64,000 nt of DNA from Patiria miniata. Taxonomy: Eukaryota; Echinodermata; Asteroidea; Valvatida; Asterinidae. The stretch covers positions 5,767,806-5,831,805 of the forward strand of contig NW_024037058.1 of assembly GCF_015706575.1 (NCBI RefSeq), read 5' to 3'. The position numbers were made by a program, and so were the translations under genes. Shown in pieces: positions 11,948 to 22,423 of the stretch (position 1 is its first letter; every line of letters begins with the position of its first letter). The notes beneath the pieces were generated by a model that had not been told where the DNA came from, ran no database searches, and saw nothing but the letters and a program-made list of their open reading frames with translations.

Positions 11948-13080
11948 CATGACGCTGAAGTGCAAGTTTAATGCAGGGCGAGTTCACGTTTAAGGCAGAT
12001 GGAGTTCCTGGTAACAGGTGGTAAGCAGAACAATATAAATAACTTCAAAATTAAGTAATATTTTGAAATATAAATGCACAATATGATTTTAATTATTAAC
12101 GACTTCAATGGGCCCAAATTTCAGCATGATGTGATTTTCCATTCAGAAATGAGAGCACAAAACCCTTCAACTCGATTATCTCCAAAGGTTCTGTGTTTTT
12201 TTTCTGTAGGCCTGGGCTGCTTACATCCTTTTCCTTGGCACACAACGATTTCAAGATGGCAGCACCCCATGCAGGGGGTCAAGCCAGGTCAACTAATTCC
12301 ACTTCTCCAGATCAACGCCTCCAGCTTGGGGTGGGGAGACTCAAACGAGGATTACGAGATCACTGCAATCATCAGTCCATTTGCCAGGCCTAAAATAATA
12401 ACATGTAATATGTTATGAATTATATTTTCAGCTTTGCATTTTTTCGTTGACAATGCATTGGAGAAGTTTTCATGGTCGTTAGAGCCAATAGATCCAGAAT
12501 TCCAAAATTGTATTGCTGCATTGCTGAGGAAGTGTCCAATTCTTGGTGTTTTTTTTAAATAATGTTGCACGGATTCCAAACGACCCAGGAATTAGTGCTG
12601 CATTCCCCACATAAGTTCATGCATGTCAGTGAAATATGACATCCATGGGAGGGTCACATGTGCACCCAGATGCATAAATGTCAGGTGAATATGAATATTA
12701 ATCGTCCTGATTCATAGCCAATCAGAGTGCTCCATCCAATTTTGGTAGCACGTCCATGCCGTGTGTACAATGGGGTTGCAGATTATTCCAGTTGGTAATT
12801 GGAATCAACGTACACACATAGGAGGTCAAGGATGCAGGAATCGTTCCTGTGTGTTATTATACCATGCACTTCACATAACCCCAGGACGTTATGTGGTAGT
12901 CAACACCGGGACGTTATGAGGTAGTCAACACCGCTGGTACAGAACGGTATGCCATGGTGCAGGCGGACTTAAACCCGGCCAATTACCGACTTGATTCAAG
13001 TCTAGGCTATGAGATTGGCCCATTACCTGAGTGAGTTCTGTAGCTGCATATGGTTCCTTCAATGCTTGACAGCTCCAAGG
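11948..13080. other. Intergenic sequence without a supported gene
   Basis: No recognised element apart from a direct repeat of about 25 bp (GGACGTTATG..GGTAGTCAAC) at 12882-12932. A 114-codon open frame at 12074-12418 has no visible domain. Confidence 0.5.
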
Positions 13081-14011
13081 CAAAGCACATATGTTGCATC
13101 CTGGCCATGGCTTCCTGAAATGTTAAGAAAGAAAACCATACATAATCTCAACATCTGTAATCAAAACATCATACTACACAAACAACTTGTGGCAATTCTT
13201 GAAAGAGCCTTGGGATGAAATTTGTTTATGAACACATTTTGTGCAACTCTCTACTCCTCTTAAATGTATGAATTATCTATTTGGCTTGTAATTTGCATGG
13301 GCCATTCTTGACCCATTTTTGTATTATTTGAAGAATCGGTGAACAGGTGTGTGCAAGCATTGACATGATGCACAAGCACAGGGGGTTGCTAGCTACTATT
13401 TCTCTGTTCAGTGCAATCAGTTGAATGAAAACATGCCCCAGATGCAGATTTTGGGCGCAATTCGAAACATGACTCTGCAAAATCAAGATCCCAGTATATT
13501 GTTTTTTTGGAATGTACACTTACTAAGCTAAAATGTTTTCAGGTTAATTGTTAAAAATACATCTTCAGATTTTGAGCACTTTTGTTGCTTCAAGCAAAAA
13601 AAAAAAGCCTCAATGACAGGAACACCCTTATGACTCTTATGCTTGCCCTTTTTGAGCACCCGTACAGATTTCAAATAGACTGACATCACATATTGATGTT
13701 GTGTTACCTGTTAATCAGTCTATGATGTGTAGAGGTGGGCGTGGCTCTCCCCCATCTCAGCATTCATCTCATCTCAGCAATGGACCAATCAGCCTACGGA
13801 AGGCACAAACATGAATGAATATTCAAAATAAGTGCTGAATGAACTGAACTGGATGCAATAGAAGAGAAAGCTTTAGAAATGCGAGTTTTTGGAAATTTTG
13901 TAACAAAGCACTGCTGATACTGAAAAACTGAAAGAAATAACAAGTTTATAGTTAAATGGTGAATGTAATTTAAATTAAGTATGCAATCGTAGTGTTGTTG
14001 AATGCTATATA

Positions 14012-14488
14012 CAGCCTGTCTATTAAAAAAAATGGTACAACTGAAAACAATTTTTTTTTAATATTAAATCTCAACATATTAGTAAGTCGTTTTGAGCATC
14101 ACATTTAAGAAAAAAGACCAGGCTTTCCAATACTTTTTGTTTCATCTCATTTGCTTTTGTCAATTCAGAGATATCTCCAATTACTGCGGAACACAAAAAT
14201 CGAGTTTGTGCCACTTTCTGGTTGCAATCTTTTGTGAGCTTCAAGACAGCATGGCACAGTACTCGAAACAACTCTGCCCATGCGTAAAAGTGGTGCAAAA
14301 TTGATTTTGGTGTATCGCACTAAATTGATTATATCTCTGAATTGACAAAAGCAAATAAGATCAAACAAATACTATTGGAAAGCCCAGTCTTTTTTCTTTA
14401 ATATTATGCCAAGTAAGAATGACTTATTTTGAAATTTAATATTTAACCAATTTTTTTTCCGATTGTACCTTTTTTTTGAGACAGGCTG
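14012..14488. mobile_element. Palindromic TA-flanked MITE (mariner-like)
   Basis: The element starts CAGCCTGT and ends ACAGGCTG and is almost wholly an inverted repeat with arms of about 170 bp (for example TTTTGTCAATTCAGAGATAT on facing strands). It is flanked by TA on both sides. Blocks at about 24400 and 41020 are uninterrupted at this point. The open frames on both strands here (14071-14304) are mirror images and not genes. Confidence 0.85.
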
Positions 14489-14814
14489 TATGCATGTAAA
14501 TTGTAAAACACCAACAGTAACTAAAATGTAGATAAATATAAAGAAAAGTGGAAAAAAAAACACAACAAAACAAAACTAGATTCCAAAATTAATTACTGTC
14601 GGTTCATTATACACCTTTTTTATTTGTTTATTTTTGTCTACACAACAGACTGGAGTATCATGACTAGCAACAAATCAAAGGATATTAAAACAGGTGTCAT
14701 CTGCAATAAGAGTCAGCTTAGAATAACTGCATCAGGTAATTGACCCTGTGGCTTCTTTATGTTTACCTTTCTGATAAACGTGTCCATAATCTGGCTAATT
14801 ACAAGCTCTGGACT

Positions 14815-15135
14815 CTTGGATCCATTAGATATAAAACACAGTCAGCATGCTGTATTTGATTTCACTATGAGCACGTACCAAAGCTCTACATAAGTGGAAT
14901 CTGGGGACTGCAAATATTACCAGCCCAACACCTTTGGATCCATTTGATATAAAACACTGCATTTGATTTTACTGTGAGCACGTACCAAAGTGCTACGTTA
15001 TCGGAATTTGAGTACTGGTACTGCAAATATTACCAGCCCAGAACCTTTGGATCCATTTGATATAAAACACTGTATTGATTTTACTATGAGCACGTACCAA
15101 AGTGCTACAGAAGTGGAATCTGGGGACTGCAAATG
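14815..15135. repeat. Tandem repeat, about 2.7 units of roughly 115-120 bp
   Basis: Units share TTGGATCCATT.GATATAAAACAC, GAGCACGTACCAAAG and GGGACTGCAAATATTACCAG. The array ends about 50 bases before the proposed TRIM-b transcription start. Equivalent arrays lie at 24731-25037 and 41748-42076. Confidence 0.85.
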
Positions 15136-15169
15136 ACTCAAAATCATGTGACATGGTGTGGATACAGAG

Positions 15170-15269
15170 GGGCGTATACATAGAACGCCATCTTTGTTCA
15201 TTTCAACCATTGCCGTAAGTGACATCAGAATGGGCAGATAGCAGTGGCTCATTTCATGTGTACCTGAAG
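15170..15269 (+). promoter_or_regulatory. Proposed promoter and non-coding first exon of TRIM-b
   Basis: GGGGCGTATACATA is followed by CGCCATCTT at 15186-15194 (AAGATGGCG on the other strand, a YY1-type site often found at transcription starts). An excellent donor AAG|GTAAGA follows at 15269/15270. With the acceptor at 16834-16835 this gives a 1566-bp 5'-UTR intron. The c copy has the same arrangement, and TRIM-d an independent one. Inferred from sequence only. Confidence 0.5.
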
Positions 15270-15649
15270 GTAAGATTTTGTGGGTCTACCTGTAAGTCTG
15301 TCTATACATCTGATATAAATCACCAGCATCACATTATCTCATATGAAGTACATGTACGTAATAACTCAGTATTTGCCAATTACAAGTGTATACGTATTTA
15401 CTGGAAATTCAGGTGGATCCGCCAAACCTGTTAAAATACAGACATGTGGAATACATGAATCTCCTTGAATTCATGACAGAAATAAGTGATGTATTGTTTG
15501 TGTACATTTACATGTAGTCTTACACACAAGTGTTGGACCTTTAAGAAGATTCGGCACAGACGTAGCTTAGTGAATCACAAAATAATAATAAAACAACAAA
15601 AAATAAAACCAATGTGAAGGTAAATGTTTTTTTTAATGAAATTTCTTCA

Positions 15650-16055
15650 CCCTAAAAGGGCTGGGGGGGAATCCCTCAACATTTTCAGCGATAGCCTCTA
15701 AAAAAATTGTTTTCAGGACCCGAGCTGTTATGACTTTAAAGCCCAAGCTTTGCGCATCTTTTGATACCAAAAACATAAAAATCGGACCACAGGCTGCCGC
15801 GTTGCGAAAAATTGTCCGGCGCTATGCGCCATGAAAACTGAATTTTCCCATATACATGATGTACACAGAGCAGAATTGCCATTCGTACATATGAATAATT
15901 AATTAGCCATAATTCTAAAACCCTTTGACCTATAGTCATGAAATTTCTTGGGTATGTTTAGGAAGAGTTGTTCTATGCATGTACTGAGTTTCAAAATTTT
16001 TCGTCACTCGATGGCAGAGCTGAGAGATGGTCAATATAACCCGGCCCTTTCAGGG
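15650..16055. mobile_element. piggyBac-like MITE
   Basis: Starts CCCTAAAAGGGCTGGG and ends CCCGGCCCTTTCAGGG, near-perfect terminal inverted repeats, followed by TTAA at 16056 (left side now TTCA). The copy at 42599-43009 keeps TTAA on both sides. The orphan block has one uninterrupted TTAA at 25504-25507. No transposase. It sits in the proposed 5'-UTR intron. Confidence 0.85.
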
Positions 16056-16135
16056 TTAAAGGAAAGTGGACTTTGAGTCTACGATTTGCAATATGAGCCA
16101 GTAAAAGTACTTGAAATATGTTTTTTTCTTCGGTG

Positions 16136-16262
16136 CAGACAATATTTAGTTGCAGACTCCTGCTCACCTCGACTCAAACCACCCAGCTGACCCAGGCAAG
16201 CTCAGAGGTTGAGTGATAAGACGACTGCACTAAACAGGAGGTACTGGGTTCGAGCCCCAACT
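16136..16262 (+). mobile_element. tRNA-derived SINE-like sequence
   Basis: An A-box-like stretch near 16197-16215 (GCAAGCTCAGAGGTTGAG) and a consensus B box GGTTCGAGCCC at 16247-16257 are spaced as in a tRNA. The c copy (about 43085-43178) has lost the B box by a deletion of about 60 bases. A proper acceptor stem is not evident, so it is not called a tRNA gene. Confidence 0.5.
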
Positions 16263-16835
16263 GAGTATTAAACAGTGCCCTTTTACATCATTGTAACCCC
16301 CCCCCCCCCGCCACCCTCCCCATTTGTGTAAAGGGGCCCTTTTTTGTAAACAAGGCCCTTTTTTTTTAAATCAGTGCCTTTTTGGTTACCAGCAGCCATT
16401 TACGAGTGCCCTTTTTAAAAATTTCGCGCGACCGTCGGCATTTGTTTGTCATTGAAAACTTTATTACTGAGACCTACTTTTGTTTGACTTGTGAACTTTA
16501 TTACAACATACTTGAGACGTAGAAAATGTCCTGTAACAGCTGAAAATAATTCTTTAATATTGCATTTTTCAGGACAAAATGTGCTCTTATATGAACAAGG
16601 CAACCCTATTACACATTTGTTGTAACTTATTGTTATTTTCTTTTGGAAAAAAACCTAACATCAGGTTTGAATCAAGCATATAGTATGTGAATAAACCTTC
16701 AATTTTATGAACACTCTACTTAACAAAAAGTTTTCAACTATAGGCTATGTATCTAACTTATTTCCACCAAATTATCATTTGAAGTTGAAATACATGTAAT
16801 TCCAAAACCTTTTACTTAATGTGCTTCATTTTCAG
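16263..16835 (+). other. 3' part of the proposed TRIM-b 5'-UTR intron
   Basis: Poly-C run at about 16301-16314 and repeats of GTGCCCTTTTT. Ends in TTTTCAG at 16829-16835, the acceptor for the coding exon. No gene. Confidence 0.6.
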
Positions 16836-16875
16836 GTTAAAGGTCCATCCTATCGCACTAAGCCCAACAGTGAAG

Positions 16876-18828
16876 ATGGCATCTAATGTTACAGCCCAAT
16901 CAGTGTTGGAGAAGATTAGTGTGGATCATCTGGAATGCTCCATCTGCACCAACCGTTTCAGGCAGCCCAAACTGCTGGACTGTTTGCATACTTTTTGCCT
17001 GCAATGCCTCCAAGAGCTCAGACAGAGCCAAGATCCTAGTGGTACAAAGCTGACATGTCCTCTGTGCAGACATGAAACCATGTTGAAAGGGTCTGGGGTT
17101 GCTGATCTCCCTAATAATTGTGCATTCAGTGCCCTGGTGGAGGAAGTTACAATGCAGGAAAAGCTACTGGAAGGTCAAGGGTCAGAGATCAAATGTCAAA
17201 ACTGTAAAGAGGAGAATCAGGCAATTTCAAGATGCATGGATTGCGATCATTTCCTGTGTCAAGAATGTCAAAAGGCTCATGAACGTATGACTGTCATCAA
17301 TTCGCACAAAATCTATACACTGGCTCAACTTCGATCAGGAGAGATTGTCTACAAGAGTAAACTCAGAGAAGAAATTCCAAAATGTGGCAAGCATCCAGAT
17401 CAGAATCTCAATGTCTACTGCAATACATGTGAGCAAGTCATATGTCTCATGTGTACTGTTCTAGATCATGAAAAACTAAAACACTCTTGTATTGGCTTAC
17501 CTGAGGCTTTTGAGAAATGTAAGAAAAAGGTAGAAGAACTTGTTGCAAAAGTTGGTAAAAGCAAAATAGAACTGAACACTACCTTAGAGAAGACTTGCAT
17601 ATCTCGCAAGAAACTTGACATCATGTTTGCAACCACCAAGAAGAAAATCTCAGAAAAAGCTGACCAAGAGGTTGCCAAGACCCGACAAGAAGAGCACAAA
17701 CTGTTAAAAGAGACTGAAAGAATTTATCAAGAAAGAGTCACAGCATTTGAAGCTGCTCAAGCCAATAACAGGAAAGAGGTGACACAGACAGAGCACAAGC
17801 TGGAGGAGGTGAAACAACTCATGAATCAAGCAAGTTGCTGTGAGATTCTTGAACTTCAGCAGAAGCTCTTGCATAACCTCAGTGAATTGACAGGGAAACA
17901 GCCACAGCAAGTTCCTGACAAGTTGACCTTCATGGACTTTGAAGAAGGTGAGAGGTCACTTGGGAGACTCATTCTGGAAGAAGAGCAAAAGGCTGCAGAA
18001 AGGCAATCACCAAGACCTGGAAGATCATGTGTGAAGGAGAAATGGAAACTCAACACTGATTTCAAGAACTTTGGATCATTAAGACATTCATTTATATCAC
18101 GAGTTGCAGCACTCCCTGGCAATAAAATGCTTGCACTATCTAATGCATTTCGTAGTGAACATGCACTCTTCACAGTTTCAATTCCCACTAGTCATCAGGA
18201 ACCATCTCCTATCCCACAAAGGCTACAAATCAATGGCCTCACTGATGATTTAAGGTGTATTGCAGTGAGCAAGGATGACAAGCTCCTTGTTCTAGATGGT
18301 CCAGTAGTCAAGGTCTTCAACAAGCAACATCAGCTCCTCCATCAGTTCACACCAGGTAGAGGCTCAGACAGCATACCAACATGCCTTGCAGTGGATGACA
18401 GCAATCTGATAGCAGTGGGTTATGAAGACGAGGAGGACATATCTCTACACAACCCAGATGGATCCCTCATCAGGAGACTGATTGGAGGTTATCTGACACT
18501 GAACAATCACCGTCTTATCTACACAAACTATGGCAAGAAAAGGTTGGTATGTGTAGACTACTATGGTGCCAGTGTATTCTCAGTAGACATGACCAGGAAC
18601 ATGCAGGGGCCTGAGCACCCTAAAGGTGTGTGCTGTGACAGTGATGGCAGCATCTATGTTGCTGTGGGCAGATATCAAACAGGTGATATTCTGCACTACA
18701 GTCCTGATGGCAAGTACATTGAATGCGTGATCAAGGGATGTGGTCATCCACGTGGCATCACATTCACATCAGGTGGTGATCTGGTAGTGGCTGCAGTAGA
18801 GTCTGTAAAGGTCTATCACCGAGTGTGA
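16876..18828 (+). CDS. TRIM-b: RING/B-box/coiled-coil/NHL-type E3 ubiquitin ligase
   Basis: 650 residues, same architecture as TRIM-a. The RING is intact (C21, C24, C36, H38, C41, C44, C61, C64) and B-box 1 is intact. B-box 2 has C170, H173, C182, C185, C190 and C193, but the last two histidines are four residues apart (H198, H203) instead of two, because of a two-residue insertion; zinc binding may be affected. The coiled coil has only one of the heptad units that TRIM-a has in three copies. The NHL-like propeller covers about 415-650, with a distinctive first blade. The start follows a splice acceptor at 16834-16835; the ATG at 16819 lies in the intron end. Downstream 3' flank matches TRIM-a, upstream flank matches TRIM-c. 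Confidence 0.9.
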   Translation: MASNVTAQSVLEKISVDHLECSICTNRFRQPKLLDCLHTFCLQCLQELRQSQDPSGTKLTCPLCRHETMLKGSGVADLPNNCAFSALVEEVTMQEKLLEGQGSEIKCQNCKEENQAISRCMDCDHFLCQECQKAHERMTVINSHKIYTLAQLRSGEIVYKSKLREEIPKCGKHPDQNLNVYCNTCEQVICLMCTVLDHEKLKHSCIGLPEAFEKCKKKVEELVAKVGKSKIELNTTLEKTCISRKKLDIMFATTKKKISEKADQEVAKTRQEEHKLLKETERIYQERVTAFEAAQANNRKEVTQTEHKLEEVKQLMNQASCCEILELQQKLLHNLSELTGKQPQQVPDKLTFMDFEEGERSLGRLILEEEQKAAERQSPRPGRSCVKEKWKLNTDFKNFGSLRHSFISRVAALPGNKMLALSNAFRSEHALFTVSIPTSHQEPSPIPQRLQINGLTDDLRCIAVSKDDKLLVLDGPVVKVFNKQHQLLHQFTPGRGSDSIPTCLAVDDSNLIAVGYEDEEDISLHNPDGSLIRRLIGGYLTLNNHRLIYTNYGKKRLVCVDYYGASVFSVDMTRNMQGPEHPKGVCCDSDGSIYVAVGRYQTGDILHYSPDGKYIECVIKGCGHPRGITFTSGGDLVVAAVESVKVYHRV

Positions 18829-18934
18829 GGACAGATTGATTAAACTGGGGCTATCCAGCGTATCCACCAACCACTTCCATCAGACATTGATCATTGTTAT
18901 CACTGACAAAGAACTTTAAAGTTCATTCCTTTAA

Positions 18935-19447
18935 AGGGAATATACATCATTTGCTTTTGCTGTAATTTTCAGAAATGGATGGAATTGGGGGGTTGGAAAT
19001 ATATAGCAGATGTAGTTACACTGACTTTTTGAGGTTTTGGGTTCGAAAATGCTATAAAAACCAAGAAAAACAATCATTTTCCTGTAGTCTGGTTCCCCGA
19101 CTCCATATAAGAAGAAACAAATCAGTTTACATACATTGGGGAATTGTAAGGTCAGGGAACCAGTCTAGCTGGCTTGTACCCGTTCATAGTTGTGTAATCG
19201 ATTGCAAACAAGTGCGATCGTCAATTGGGGCCAGTATTAGAAAAAAAGCCATTTTTTTCCAACGCTGGTCGGCCGACCAGGGTTGGATATTGATACAAAA
19301 ATACCACTTCTCTTGAAAATGACAGTATACCAGGTGCCATGATTTTACAGGATGCTTTACACTGTCATTCACTAACAGTCCAGTAAGGTATTTCAAAATG
19401 ATTTGGTAGTTTTACTTTTTGATGTTTGCAAATGTTGTATTTTCCCT
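18935..19447. mobile_element. Non-autonomous DNA element (MITE) with TTAA flanks
   Basis: Starts AGGGAATATAC and ends GTATTTTCCCT, with TTAA at 18931-18934 and 19448-19451. The same place behind TRIM-a (about 2268-2275) is uninterrupted. TTAA duplication would suit a piggyBac-type element, but the ends lack the usual CCC, so the superfamily is open. Related to 11523-11943. Confidence 0.75.
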
Positions 19448-19451
19448 TTAA

Positions 19452-22013
19452 ATAACATTCCACAATACTGTATATTTGGTATATTTCTAAGGTCTTTGGT
19501 CTCTGTATGTGTTGACTCTAATACCTTTAACCACTTCCCTTTTGGAAAATCGTGGACTTCAACACCCAGCCTACTTTCCATAAAATCTTAGATCTGCATG
19601 GTGGCCCAATAATGTGAGCAAAGGAATGACCCTTCACATTGTTTGCAAATAGGGCAGAGTGCACATTTTAAAAATATTACAAACGAGAGGGAAAGTATTA
19701 CCACGAGAGGCAATTCAATTTTCTCAGATTCGTCTCAGTAAATGCAAAGTCAATGCATGATGTGTTTCCAAGTATAAGATATAACCCTACTCCTGTATAA
19801 CATGTAAACATTTCCTTAATTTTTTTATTCAATTTTTCAATTATTGGAAAAATTGTTGAGATTAAATGAATGAAACTTATTTTGGAATGAGAAAGACTTT
19901 GCACTTACATGTACATGAGACAAAAGTAAATACTCAAAAGCAACTGGACGAAATATGTGTGATTTCGAACTAAAGCAATAGTTTAAAAGTAAATCACATG
20001 CAATCCCTTGGTTGTCTCTTTCACAGTGCTTTCTGAGTACCTCATTAAATTAATATAGTTTCATTACATTCACAACCAAGTTGAAAATGAAAACCTTGTG
20101 CATTCTACTGCAATGATACATGGATGTTTGTACATGTGGTTGGTATGATGGATGTACATTTGTAAATTGAAATATTTTTTTCTGCCTTTCTCATATGTGA
20201 TTGTTTACATACTACAATAGAAGATGCATTTAGAACATTCTTTGAATTTGGGGTCCAGTTTTTCCTGTCCCTATACGTCTGGCATCTACAATTTTGCAAT
20301 AGCAGATGCACTCCATAATGTGTGTACTCTTTCTCCAAGAATGCTTCTGTGAATCAAATGACCTACCCAACAAATATTAATTAGTTTGAAGTCATTTGAA
20401 ATGCCACTTGAATGGCAAATGATAAATTTCAGAGGTTACAGGGACAGGAAAAATGTCCGACTTTGGACCCTTAATGTTAAAAATGACCTACTTGTGAGAG
20501 GTTCTGTAACATTACAATAATAGTTTAGTTTATTCCATAAAGGATTGAGGCTTTTGCTTCTTTGAATAAGTATTGGTTTGCTAAATGCTGATAGACCAAG
20601 TAGTCTAAATGAAGCAATGAGCATTTGCTTTAATAACAGAGTATCTCTCCAAGAGAACGCAGCTTCCATGACAACAATGGCACTTCAGCCAAGATCCAAA
20701 GTCTGTTATTTACCAATCAGCATCTCACATACGTTTCAGCTGCATTTCCCACTGGGCATGTGTGACTCCTAGGGTTATTTGCATACATAATGAGGGCTGC
20801 CTATTTTACACCGATGATGCAACTCAAAAAGATTTATTTTTGTAATATTTGTATTTTATCATTTATAGACCACTTAATTTGGGAGCCGTTGTTATTGTAT
20901 CACTAGTTAGTTCATTCACTGTATATTTTGTCGAAGACATTTTTTAAAACCTTTTCTGAGAACGTAGAAACAGTGATTTCATGAAACAACCGTCTTTTCT
21001 GAGGTGTAATTTGTTTACATTTAGGACCATTTTGGTTTTCAACAAAAACATAATTTCGTACATTCATTCTTGTACATAACGGTAGAGGGGATTATCAAGT
21101 AATCAGATTTGTGAACACATTTTTGCTTGATGTCTTTAATCTCTTGATTGGCCGCAGTCAAGTACCCACCACACCTATAGATAACTTATAAATATCACAC
21201 ATTCTATCGGAGTGAAACGTACGTGATCTGGAACTTTCCAAAGGTACCAGCGGCGTAACTAGGGTTAAGCTTCTAGGGGGCACCTGGGGGTTCACCAATT
21301 TTTTTTGAAAGGGGGGGGGGGCAAGGAAGGTAACATATACATTTGTTGTGAGCAATTCAAGATTTCAAATAGAATGGGAGGGGGGGGGGAGAGACACATG
21401 CCCCATAGTTACACCTTTGAAAGGTACACAGAAATATGGAATTCTAACATCATATCCGGTTTAACAGTCCCTTAACATATTTACAATTAAAACTAGTTAC
21501 GAACCAATAAAAGGTTTGAATGGTATCAACCCCATTTAATTGCCTAATATTGCAGTCCACTCTTTTCTGAATAAATTGAAATACAAAATGGTTTTGTAGG
21601 AATGAAGCCTCAACACTAGTCTGAGTATCACCCGTTGTATCACCCTCTCTGTCTCTGGTCAAACGTCTGATATACCTAAGCATGCAAATTAATGCGACCC
21701 CGCGCGCCAGCCATGAGGTGACATGACATCATTTCATTCCTTAATCTGGACTTAGCTGTTGATTGGTCAATTTTGATGCCATGTTTTTGTAATACAACAA
21801 CGGACACAGATATCTAATAAAACCTGACATTGGCTTTCAAAACTGTAAACATACAGAAACGCTGACCGTGGGTGAAACTTCAATGCGCAAGAGGGGATTC
21901 TCATTACGTCTGTTATTCAAAATACTACATGATGATAAATCAAAGTCACAGGATGTTTGGGCATCGTGTAACGTATCGATACAGTCCGCTTGACATAGGC
22001 TATTTTTGCTAAC
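19452..22013. repeat. Segmental duplication, downstream block (copy 2)
   Basis: Paralogous to 2275-4800 and, from 20570 on, to 50285-52010. G-rich runs at 21308-21320 and 21378-21390. It stops abruptly at 22013 where the DIRS-like element begins. No gene supported. Confidence 0.75.
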
Positions 22014-22381
22014 ATAATTTCAAATTATGTAAAGGTTCTTACCTGCCATATAATTGGAATTATATGAGGCCGAGGAGGAGAGACTCACCGTGTATTATTG
22101 TCCCTGGTAATACGGTTTGCACCACCCTTTGAAGAAAATGGATCCTTCCTTCATTCATAAAAATGCAAATTAGCCCTAGCACGCTGGGTATAAAGCCCCC
22201 AAGAAACCATTGAAGCATGTCTCTTTGTAGATCTAAGGTACTGGTCCTGGCTGAGGACTCAAGATGGGTGGGAGGCTGAAGAGAACTGAGGCACCGAGGG
22301 AGGGAGGTGAGTCTCTCCTCCTGGGCCTCATATAATTCCAATTATATGGTAGGTAAGAACCCTTACATAATTTGAAATTAT
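22014..22381. repeat. Inverted repeat pair at the 3' end of the DIRS-like element
   Basis: Arms at 22014-22089 and 22306-22381 are 76-bp reverse complements with only a handful of mismatches. Each contains CATATAATTGGAATTATATG, itself palindromic. A third GAGACTCACCGTGTAT lies just outside at about 22400. DIRS-type elements are known for inverted or split terminal repeats, which fits the position behind the recombinase frame. Confidence 0.75.
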
Positions 22382-22423
22382 ATTTCGTCCTCGTCGTCGA
22401 GACTCACCGTGTATATTTCACAG

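Larger units (their letters stand above)
13085..16818. repeat. Segmental duplication, upstream block (copy b)
   Basis: Paralogous to 24075-25763 and 39225-43955. It carries the proposed promoter, first exon and intron of TRIM-b plus two MITEs. Around 13730-13800 all three copies keep a GGGCGTGGC box and a GACCAATCAGCC (CCAAT-type) box about 60 bases apart, a second possible regulatory site. Confidence 0.8.

Noticed and set aside
14071..14368. Overlapping open frames on both strands
   Set aside because: They are mirror images caused by the palindromic MITE.
14815..15135. A CRISPR array
   Set aside because: Units of ~115-120 bp without a short-repeat/unique-spacer pattern, in eukaryotic DNA.
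16197..16262. A functional tRNA gene
   Set aside because: A and B boxes are present but no closed acceptor stem can be drawn; a tRNA-derived SINE fits better.
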